NCBI GenBank assembly: GCA_036939975.1
Contig: JALLPB010002204.1
Location: 1 to 14,231 of the forward strand
DNA: 14,231 nt
Reading direction: 5' to 3'
Source of the DNA: Cyclostephanos tholiformis
Taxonomy: Eukaryota; Bacillariophyta; Thalassiosirophyceae; Thalassiosirales; Thalassiosiraceae
Shown: positions 1 to 8,303 of the stretch, piece after piece
Layout: each line of letters begins with the position of its first letter
Numbering within the stretch: the stretch's first letter is position 1
Program-made: the position numbers and the translations under genes
The notes under the pieces: generated by a model
What the model was told of the DNA's origin: nothing
Database searches by the model: none
What the model saw: the letters and a program-made list of their open reading frames with translations, nothing else

Positions 1-191
1 AAAATTGCAAACACGTATGAAAATTGCAAAGGGCACATTAAAGTCCCAACACGTGGTTGTGATTCGTGACTCAAAGTACGTCACAAAAGGCGTAAAATGT
101 TACAATTCCGGTAGTCTCCAACTCGATTGTTCCTACGTTGAGTTTGCAATTTTCATTTGCGTTTGCAATTCTCACATGCGTTTGCATTTTT
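1..191. repeat. Inverted pair of 19-bp tandem repeats, MITE-like
   Basis: Positions 1-30 contain two copies of AAAATTGCAAA spaced 19 bases apart. Positions 143-191 contain three copies of TTTGCA, also with a 19-base period (143, 162, 181). The two arrays are in opposite orientation: the reverse complement of 1-30 matches 143-172 except in the 5-base linker and one or two bases near the end. This gives inverted arms of about 30 bases around a 112-base core with no convincing ORF. It looks like a small non-autonomous DNA element or a foldback repeat. The left arm may continue outside the window, so the outer boundary and any target duplication cannot be seen. Confidence 0.6.
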
Positions 192-297
192 AATTATTGG
201 GAGTCCCTACATTTCTGTTTGAAATCGACAGCGGCGGGAATGAAAACAGTCAAACTGTTATTTTAAAATCTGAATTCCTGTCGTGGGCGGAACAATC

Positions 298-532
298 ATG
301 ATAAGAGTCTATGAGTAGTACCAAAACACAACAAAACAACATCAACACTCAAACGACATCATCAACAAACAACATTCATCATGGGTATAATCGATTACGT
401 AGGCGACAATTCCGTCCAGATCGATGCGATCGAATACGAGAAGAAGTTACGTCTCAACGATCCGAAATTATTGCTGAACGACGAACGCATCATCCTCGCC
501 TTCAAGGGTCGGGGGGGGAGCGGTCGGGATAA
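298..532 (+). promoter_or_regulatory. 5' leader of the PH-repeat gene with two upstream ORFs
   Basis: The leader before the ATG at 381 is rich in A and C and poor in G, typical of a 5' UTR. It has two upstream ATGs. The one at 298 opens a 6-codon ORF ending at 318. The one at 311 opens a 73-codon ORF in a different frame that runs past the main start and stops at 532. If the transcript begins upstream of 298, either could lower initiation at 381. The transcription start is not visible, so the uORFs may lie outside the mRNA. Confidence 0.35.
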
Positions 533-3500
533 GCGCCTCCTCACCACCCATCGCCTCCTCATACGCGACAAGAGGGGTAAGGCTTTTCTTATAGTTTGTG
601 TTATTGGGCGATTTTTATATTTGTTTTCGTTCGTCCTCCCACCCCATCCCACCCAACTATCTTCTCCTGTGTTTCATTTTTGCGTTATTTCACACTCACA
701 CACCCCACACCCCACAACCACCGTGCGATACCGTCGTCGGTCGGTCGTCGTCTCTCTTTCCATTTCCAAAGGCATGACGGGGAAACGCATATGCTACACC
801 TCCGTGCCTTACGATTCCATTGGCGCCTTCTCCGTGGAGACGGCGGGCACGTTCGATGGTGATTCCGAGTTGAACGTGCACGCTCGCGGCATCGGGAAGG
901 TATCCATCGAATTCTCCAAGACCGTGGACGTCATATCTATATTTCGTCATCTAGGACGCGCATTATTGACCGGGGGGAGGGTAGGGCACGCGACGAATGC
1001 GACGATGGGGGGGATGTCGTCACCGTCCGCCGGGGGGGGCGGGGGGGGGGGCATCATGGGCATCTTGGACGTTCTGGGCACGGATTACGCGCAAATCGAC
1101 AACGGCGCCGTCGAAATGCGCCTGAGGTGCGATCCGACGAACGTCCTCATCGAGGACGAGAGGGTCGAGATGGCATTCAAGTGCGGTAGGGATTTGTTGT
1201 TATTTACCTCCCATCGCGTCCTTAGGATCGACGTGAAGGGCATTTCGGGGAAGAAGGGCGAGTTACATGTGTTTTGTTTTTTTTCTCCATTCTATTATTA
1301 CCCGCCCTGAGTATACCTAGTTGAATGCTCATTTGTTTTCCTTTTAATGATCCCGGCAACCTACAAAATATGACAGTGGCATGTATCACCATTCTTTGGC
1401 CGCAAATCAGGGGTTATTCGAGTGAGTTGGATGATTCGATCGTAATTTCATCGGATTCGAGCGCGTTAGTTATCACACGCTATTTTAACTCATCGTCGTG
1501 AAAAATAATCCCCTCTCGCGCATCGCGTCTTGCCTTGCCCAATGTAATGTACGTCACCAGTCGAGACCGCAGGGAACATCCTCGATAGGGATAGTGAGCT
1601 GGTCCTATTCTTCAATCTTCCCGACAGTCCCAATATGGCCGAGGGATTCCCACGCAACTCCCGCACGAGGATGAAGATCGATTTTCGAAGCGGCGGTTCA
1701 GATATCCTCGCCGTCCAACGTTACATATCCGATAAGTTGTTGGGGCCCGATACCGTCGCGCCCTCTCGGCATGCGAGAAATGCCGTACCGGGCGGCGGCG
1801 GCGGCGCGTCGTCGTCGTTGGCATCCATGGCGGCAGGCATATTCTCATTCCTCGGAGATGACAACCGCATGGTCGACCCCAAGCAGGCGAATTACCAGTT
1901 TCATTCCGAACAGCCGATCCTTCAGGGCTGCGAGACCGTCGAGCTCGCGTTCAAGGGACGGCGGGATATGCTACTATTCACCACCAAGAGGGTGGTATTC
2001 GTCGACATGCAGGGGTTCATGGGTCTCGGGAAGAAGGTCTCGTACGTATCGTTGCCCTACTCCACGATTACCGCCTTCAGCGTCCGGTCCGCCGGATCGT
2101 GGGCGGACAAAGATTCAGAGCTTAATCTTTGGCTGGATTTCGACGATGTATTTAACCCCCCCCGAGAAAGTGAAGACGATCCCCCGCCCCCGCCCATTCC
2201 CCGAAACTCGTACTTGGAAATCGACTTCCAGAAGGATAAAGTAGATATCCTCGTCGTTCATCGGTACCTCTCCGAGAGGGTGATGCGCACCGACGGTCAC
2301 AACATGAAGCCGTACACAAACGGCGTGCCACCCAACCTTCTCGTTCCATCACCGCCCGGATCGATGCAAAATCTGTTAGATTGGATCGGCGACAATGCCT
2401 CCGCGATCGACCCCGAGGCCGTGAACCGAAAGTTTCACGAGGCCGGGATACTGCAAACCGATGAGCGCGTGGCATTCGCGTTTAAGACCGGCCGCGATTC
2501 ATTGTACCTAACGAATAAAAGGTTCTTCATGATTGACGTGCAGGTAAGCTCATAGAAGGCCGACTCTACGGGGAGAAAATGTTCACATGGAATGTCGTAC
2601 ATTCTCATTGCTCTCGCGCGATTTTCTTTCTCGCTCAATATATCAGGGTTTTACTGGGAAAAGGAAGGAATACATGTCTGTTCCGTGGGATAGTGTTCGT
2701 GTGTGGTCGGTTGAGAGTGCGGGAAATTTCGATAGGGATATGGAGGTGAGATCAAAATATTGCCCAGACATTTTGCCGTCATGTTGATTTCTGGCTCGAT
2801 TTGATTTTATGTGCATTAAATGGATTTAGCTTCGCCTGTGGTTCAAAGGGGCTTGGAATAACAAGATCAAACAAGACCTGCGAAAAGGAAAGTCGGACAT
2901 TTTTGCCATTCAGAGCTTTATCAGTCATTTCGTAATCGGCCCTGCAGATGGTAAAACCGCCCTTTCGAATGCCCAATCATACGTGCCACCCCCTTCGGGA
3001 GCAGCGACTAAATTCTTGGGCTTCTTGAACGATGCTCACATGAAAGATGCTACTGAATTGACCTCAACGCTCCGTTCGTCACCTGCGTTGTTGCAACAGG
3101 ACGAATCGTGTGAGGCTGCTTTTAAATGCGGGAGAGATATGTTCATCATTTCTACGAAGAGAATAATAATCATCGATAAGAAAGGGATTACCGGAAAGAG
3201 CGTCGAATACACCAGCTATCCACTGTCAATAGCACGAGCGTTTGAGATTGAAACCGAGGGCCATCTGCTAAATGGAGCTCAGGTCAAAATCTACGCTGAC
3301 AATAATGCCATTGAACAAGAGCTGGCCAAAGGCCAGAATAATGGTGTTTGGCTGATGCACGAGATGCTCTCCAACAAAGTGCTCAAAGATCCCCAGAAAG
3401 AGATTGGTGCAATCGCGACTCAACTCGCCTCACTTTCGGTTGCAGCCCCTAAGGCGTCTCAAAGCCTTCCGTCGCCGGCAGCTCCGTCGTATCAACCTTA

Positions 3501-3729
3501 CCAGCCCCTGCCATTGGCTCCGGAATATCAACCCCACGTATCAGCTTCCGCGTATCAATTGGCATCAGCTCCGCCGGAGCCCGAACCATTTACCTTTGGG
3601 GTTAAACGTCCTCTGGGAGTGGAGCCAGGAAATCCTATCCGTGTGAAGCATCCTAAGACGGGGGTGATGCTTGTCGTCACTGTTCCTCATGGATGCCCTC
3701 CAGGTGGCGTTTTTAACGTGACAGCATGA
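381..3729 (+). CDS. Protein with five tandem bacterial-type PH domains
   Basis: Proposed exons are 381-576, 772-1257, 1377-1421, 1561-2543, 2647-2745 and 2830-3729, giving 902 residues. Five copies of one domain are visible, at about residues 1-131, 160-304, 332-485, 511-640 and 662-788. Each has an N-terminal helix (MGILDVLG-like), then a strand pair AFKxGRD...TxxR, a turn GxTGK, a strand ending SVETAG, and a C-terminal helix (DILAVQRYIS-like). This pattern fits the bacterial PH-domain family PF08000 (bPH_1, formerly DUF1696), recalled from family knowledge rather than searched. Glycine-rich linkers separate domains 1-2 and 2-3. The end is Pro/Gln-rich and closes with a V-x-V-P-x-G-x-x-P-G-x-x-F-x-V motif. 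There is no signal peptide or membrane segment. The start at 381 begins the first domain directly. Intron 2 uses a GC donor at 1258. The molecular role is unknown; membrane or phosphoinositide binding is a guess from the fold. Confidence 0.8.
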
Positions 3730-3931
3730 CATTGTTTGAATTTTGTTCATGTGGGTGTAGAAAATCCGTTGCGTCACTCCCTAACGCAGAGAAAGACCTA
3801 TTTTTGTTCAAATCTGAAAGAGAATATTGTCTTGCGACTTAGAATACGAGAAACTAGGCATAACATAGGTATCGCCATTAAACCAACTATTTAGTTATAA
3901 GTATGGCGCCCTCTCCAGGCAGGGCAGCATT
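3730..3931. other. Convergent intergenic gap with both 3' UTRs
   Basis: The PH-repeat gene (+) stops at 3729 and the kinase gene (-) stops at 3932, so the two genes end tail to tail with 202 bases between stop codons. Both 3' UTRs and polyadenylation signals must fit here or overlap. No AATAAA is present on either strand, so the signals are non-canonical or the transcripts overlap. Nothing else is recognisable. Confidence 0.5.
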
Positions 3932-6900
3932 TTATGAGTCCACCTTTTTCTTCTTCTTGATAAAAAAGTCATGCCGCAGTGCATCCCGCACGGATAAGCG
4001 CCTCGCCGGGTCGAGGGCAAGGCAACGGTTTAAGAAATCCGCAAACTTCAACACGTCCACCCTCTCGGAGGCCCTCACTCCTTTAGATGCCCTGAGTAAC
4101 ACCTGCGTCATTCGCGCATCAGCCTTCGCTGACAAGACGTTTACCAGGCAGCAAACCGGCTGGCCGGTGATGCGATCTATATCCTGCCTTCGCAATTGAT
4201 AAGTCCCTCCAGCGATACCAACTTCGAAATGCGGCTGTAGCCCCATGCGGGCGTAACTCAGGACATGTCGCTTCGCCATCTTGTGGGAAACTGGTCCCAT
4301 GGCGTCCATAAATCTCACCAGCATGTCGTTGTTAGTCTTCCCCGGGAATAGTACGGCGCCCGTAAATAGCTCAGCAAGGGTGACAGAAGTACTCCACAAG
4401 TCGACCATGCGATCGTATTCAAGGCCTAGGATCACCTCAGGAGGCCGGTAGAAGCGCGACACTAGGTAAGGGGTGGGATCGTTGTCGAAGTCAGTCTCAA
4501 AGAAGGCTGATCCAAAATCAGCAACCTTGACGGTGGAAAAGTTGGCCGACACAAGAATATTGTCCGGTTTCAGATCAGCTAGCATTTTGTATCAAATGAC
4601 AACAATACAACGTAATGAGATTGACTTCAGGAGAAACTGTCAAGAATATAAACAGCGACGACCAAATAATCAATCACGACGCACCATGGACGACGCGATG
4701 CCTCTCCAAATGCGCTAATGCACAGAGTAACTGCCTTGCATACGATCTGACCGCGGTGAGGTTGATCCCGACATTCTTCCCAAACTTTGATAGCACTTCG
4801 CGGAGATTGTACGGCAGGAACTCGAATAGGAAGACGCAATGCGATCGGAACTGGGGGGGGGGTGCCGCGTAGGCGGGTGAAGATAAATACGTATCAGTCC
4901 CGTCAGATGAGATTCTAGGATCCACGTCAACGAGGCGAACTATGTTGTGATTCTCGCGCTCCCTGCGCTCTCGCTCTTCGACATCGTCCTCCTCTTCCTC
5001 GCCCTCCTCCTTGACTTCCGGATTCATGCCCGCGCAGCTCTCCTTCTTCGACTGCTTTGCCTTGCCCGACTTCGTCGATTGGTGGCATAATATTCGTAAT
5101 ATTCGCATTTCCTTCGCAGCGGCCTTGGCCATCACCTCGTTGTTGCGGATGATCTTCATGGCGACGATTCTCCCCCCCCCAGCGCCGTCGCCATTCGAAG
5201 CACTCACCGCCCCGCAGCTCCCGTCCATCCCCTCTTCCACGCACTTAATCACGGAGGAGAACACCCCCTTCCCTATAATGCCCAAGACGCGAAAGCGTGC
5301 CATACGTGACGACTCGTCCCCGCCGCGGTGACCGCCATCGCCCGACCCCCCATAAGCCGATGCATCGCCGCGATCCCACCTCTCCCTCGGCAACGAAATG
5401 ATCTCGCCGATGGTCGCCTTGTAATACCCCTCGGCGTCGTCGCACTCCTGGGCATTGATTGCTGCCACCCCTGACGATGCGCGATCGCCCTCGTCGCGCC
5501 GCCCACCGCCGTCCTTGGCCGTCGTCGTCGTGGGCACGGGCGTGACATCGCCCGCAGCGAACATGTCGAAGGAGCCTGAGTCTGAGTCGTTCGCATACGT
5601 GATCCCAATGTTGGCACCGCCATCGTCCGATTTCGCGTTTGCTGCGTTTGACGGTGGCGCCATTGCGCCGTCGTCGGAATGACGCATCATGAACGGTGCG
5701 TCGATCGATTCCGACATGATCACGCCCATCTCGTTCCGTGGCCTGTCGACCGCGATCGTCTCCAACACATCGTCCCCCTCGTTGATGGTGGCGCGATGAT
5801 GACAAATGCCATCTTCCTCCTCCTTCTCCTCCTCTTCCTTCTTTTTCCCTTTTCCCTCCAGATTGTTCTCATCCTCCTCAACCGCACTTTCCATTGCCCT
5901 ACGCCTCTTCCGCCGACGTTCCTCCCGCCTATGACGCGCGTATCGCTCTTCCCGTTCCTCCTCCGTCTCGAACTCGAATGGCGTACTACTGCCACCTCGC
6001 TTCTTCCTACCATCGCCACCGTCGTCGTCATTTTCGTCATTGTCATCGATGTCATCCCCCCCTCCGACCAACACGAGCAGCCGACGACGCTCCTCCTCCT
6101 CGATCCGCATCTCCCTTTCCTCCTCCTCCTCTTTTCCCCTCGTAATCCTATCTTGCATCGTGCATCGTTCGTCGTCGTCGTCGTCGTATTCGTCCTTTTC
6201 TCCCCCCCTCTCCTTCGACCTCCTCATCTCATTTTCGACCACCCTTCCATCCAATACGCTCGATTCGATCGATTTCTTCGCCTCAGGGCTGCATTCGCCG
6301 CGATGGTCCGACGAATTTCCACTGGCACCACCACGCGTGTCGTAGTCGTCACCACCATCGCCACCCCCCGTCGTCGTCGTATCCGTCGTCGTCGAACCTA
6401 CCCCCGCCCGCTGCGCCATCCTCGCACGTGCCAATAGATCCGCCATCATCGCCTCGTCCTCCTTTGCCACTCCTCCCGCCACCCCCCCGAGGCTCGACGT
6501 GGCATCGTCGTCGATGGGACCCACATACGACGATGTCGTCCGGGCACGGACGTTCATCGATGCCACGTTACTCCCCCGTCCCCTGCCCCGTCCCCTTCCC
6601 ATGCCAGTAGCGCCCCCGACCACGACGACGTTCGATGATACGCCACCGTCGTTTTTCTCCACGTACGTCGCCACCCCCCTCCCACGTCCGACCGACGATG
6701 AGAACGACGACGTGGGTCCGACGACTGCAGTATTCGTACGGGCGCGGTGGACGTCGATCGTCGATGGTGCGACGTTCCTCCCACCGCCCCCACCCCGTTC
6801 CATCCCATCCCCCACCCCCCCCCCGACGAAAATCCCGTCGTTTACGGATACGCCCCCCGGGAATGCGCGTCGTCCCCCGGGCACGAATATCCCCATCGCG

Positions 6901-7628
6901 TCGCCACCGCCCCCGACCCCCGCCATCATCCCGCCGGTCCGCCTTTCCCGATGCGAAGCGGACGTCGCGTCGTCGTAGTCGTAGTCGTAGTCGTCGTTAC
7001 GATCGCGGCGATATCCCAGTCCCGACCGGTCGCCGTCCCCCCGACGACGACCGCGAGCGACGTCCGACGCGACCTCGCCGCCGACGACGCGTCGGTCCCG
7101 TCCGTGGCGCTCGTCGCGGGGTCCTCGTTCGTCGCGAGACCATCGCCGACGTCGTTCGCGATCGTCCGCGTCGTTATGACGATCATCGCGGACCACCTCG
7201 CGATCGCGATTATCCCCATGGCGATGCCGACTATCGCGATCGCATCCGTCGACGTCGCGTCGTTCGCTTTTACCTCCCCGATCGTACGCGTGCGTTGCCG
7301 TCGTCGTCGATGCCATGGAAGCGGCGCCGGTTGTCATTCGACTATGGCGATGACGATGATGGGGATGGGGCATGCGTCCGCCCCGCGCGACGTCGTACCC
7401 GCCATTCGGCCGTCCCGTCGTCGTCGTCGTCGTCGGCGGCGGCGGCGATAGTACGACGTCGACGTCGACGATGCCGACGTCGTTGCTACCGCGCGTCATC
7501 CAGGCCGGGAGGGTGCTCGACCGTCCCCTTCCCCGTCCGCCTCCACCTCCACCACTTCCGCCTATTCCAACCATCCCTCCTCCTCGTCCCATTCCGCCGC
7601 AGTCGGCCGATGCCGAAGACGGTGTCAT
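3932..7628 (-). CDS. PRPF4B: PRP4-like pre-mRNA-splicing serine/threonine kinase
   Basis: Two exons, 7628-4685 and 4578-3932, give 1196 residues. The 106-base intron has a GTGCGT donor and a GCTAG acceptor, and splicing restores the catalytic-loop alanine codon. Residues 1-730 are low-complexity: Gly/Arg, Arg/Asp and Asp/Glu runs. The kinase follows a DAEGYY motif (about 731-736) that precedes the kinase in human PRPF4B. Visible motifs are the glycine loop GKGVFSSV (786-793), Lys825, helix-C Glu840, HADLKPDN (981-988), DFG (1002-1004), and TPYLVSRFYRPPE ending at 1029. HAD in place of HRD, the phrases NLREVL and FPGKTNN, and the activation segment are typical of PRP4 kinases, which act on the spliceosomal tri-snRNP during B-complex activation. 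The ATG at 7628 is the first in frame after an upstream stop. An acidic insert (about 849-892) between helix C and strand 4 is unusual. The protein ends in a lysine tail. Confidence 0.9.
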
Positions 7629-7710
7629 CGGGGTCGTTGTGTACTGGAGTTGCCTGAAACCCAAATTTTGGGGGAGAAAAATCTGGGGGGTCGTAGGGCA
7701 TGTCCTATAT

Positions 7711-7718
7711 ATTTTATA
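7711..7718 (-). promoter_or_regulatory. TATA-like box upstream of the kinase gene
   Basis: On the minus strand this reads TATAAAAT within a wholly A/T stretch (about 7706-7727), roughly 83 bases before the proposed ATG at 7628. The spacing suits a TATA element with a short 5' UTR. The flanking A/T richness makes a chance match possible, and no initiator motif was identified. Confidence 0.3.
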
Positions 7719-7847
7719 TTATATAAATGAATACTGACGGATATGTGAATGGAGTGAGGATCGTCACATTTCACATTTTTTTCCCTTACTGTTCCCACGG
7801 GAGAAAGATTTCTATACCAATTCCAACTTCGTAGAGACTTTCACGGA

Positions 7848-7963
7848 TTTTTGGACTTATTTGGACTTTTTCGCACGGTCCGAATTCCTTTCCAGTAGCT
7901 TTCGTACCACGTGCAATGGATGAAAATAAGTCCATGCAAAAAGTCGAAATAAGTCCAAAAAAA
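7848..7963. repeat. MITE-like unit, copy 1, with 24-bp terminal inverted repeats
   Basis: The left arm 7848-7871 and the right arm 7938-7961 are inverted repeats that match at 23 of 24 positions (TTTTTGGACTTATTT core). The unit is about 116 bases, non-coding, and lies upstream of the kinase gene. Its body recurs at 7977-8080. Terminal inverted repeats on a short non-coding unit suggest a miniature inverted-repeat transposable element. No clear target-site duplication was found. Confidence 0.6.
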
Positions 7964-7976
7964 TGTGATTGGAGTN

Positions 7977-8080
7977 TTTTTGGACTTATTTGGACTTTTT
8001 CGCACGGTCCGAATTCCTTTCCAGTAGCTTTTGTACCACGTGCAATGGATGAAAATAAGTCCATGCAAAAAGTCGAAATA
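7977..8080. repeat. MITE-like unit, copy 2, truncated direct duplicate
   Basis: This is a direct copy of 7848-7951 with one mismatch by eye (T for C in the GCTTTYGTACC segment). It lies 129 bases downstream of copy 1. It keeps the left inverted-repeat arm but stops inside the right arm, where CCGTAAAAACC begins. The single N of the window, at 7976, sits exactly at its left edge, so an assembly join or collapsed repeat must be considered. Confidence 0.75.
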
Positions 8081-8088
8081 CCGTAAAA

Positions 8089-8122
8089 ACCGGGGATTAA
8101 GAAACACCGGGGATTAAGAAAC
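8089..8122. repeat. 17-bp perfect tandem duplication
   Basis: ACCGGGGATTAAGAAAC occurs twice without a gap (8089-8105 and 8106-8122). It begins nine bases after the truncated MITE-like copy ends and lies about 180 bases beyond the recombinase stop codon. It may mark a junction between two mobile elements or a replication-slippage event. Confidence 0.8.
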
Positions 8123-8169
8123 GAAGAAAACTTCAAAGCCAAACGCCAGCCCGATTCGCAATCTGGAGA

Positions 8170-8190
8170 GTGTGCACAAGATGTGCACAC
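8170..8190. repeat. Perfect 8-bp hairpin GTGTGCAC / GTGCACAC
   Basis: Arms 8170-8177 and 8183-8190 are perfect inverted repeats around the 5-base loop AAGAT. The site is 114 bases downstream of the recombinase stop codon. It could be a transcript-end structure or a recombinase-related site of the retroelement; the sequence alone does not decide. Confidence 0.5.
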
Positions 8191-8303
8191 GGGGAAGATT
8201 TGGGGTGGAACAAAATTGTTAATTTGGTTCTACCAGCGTCCAACTCCTTTGGCGATCGGGAAGATGATGCCTTCTCCATTAATTGCCAAGCGTCATCGTC
8301 TAA

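Noticed and set aside
395..950. Minus-strand and alternative-frame ORFs over the PH-repeat exons
   Set aside because: They lie antisense to or out of frame with the five homologous PH domains and show no recognisable protein features.
1034..1051. Frameshift at the G8-C-G11 run
   Set aside because: The frame stays consistent between PH domains 1 and 2 on either side, so no shift needs to be invoked, although run length remains uncertain.
1261..1310. Read-through of exon 2 to the stop at 1310 as the true C-terminus
   Set aside because: It would end PH domain 2 halfway with a Phe/Tyr/Pro tail. Splicing to 1377 and 1561 restores the domain in phase.
2983..3729. Separate single-domain PH gene with its own start near 2983
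   Set aside because: There is no ATG at 2983, and the frame is continuous with 2830, which splices in phase to exon 5 and completes domain 4.
5679..7657. Long plus-strand ORFs opposite the kinase exon (for example 5679-6437 and 6635-7657)
   Set aside because: They are Arg/Pro/Ser/Val-rich shadows of the low-complexity kinase coding strand. GC-rich CGN/GAN repeats suppress stops on the complement. They show no domain and no codon logic of their own.
8089..8122. CRISPR-like or satellite array
   Set aside because: There are only two adjacent copies and no spacer, in a eukaryotic context.
7786..8190. Minus-strand ORF with an internal protein repeat
   Set aside because: The repeat simply translates the duplicated non-coding MITE-like unit across the N at 7976. 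There is no ATG in a plausible gene context and no family resemblance.
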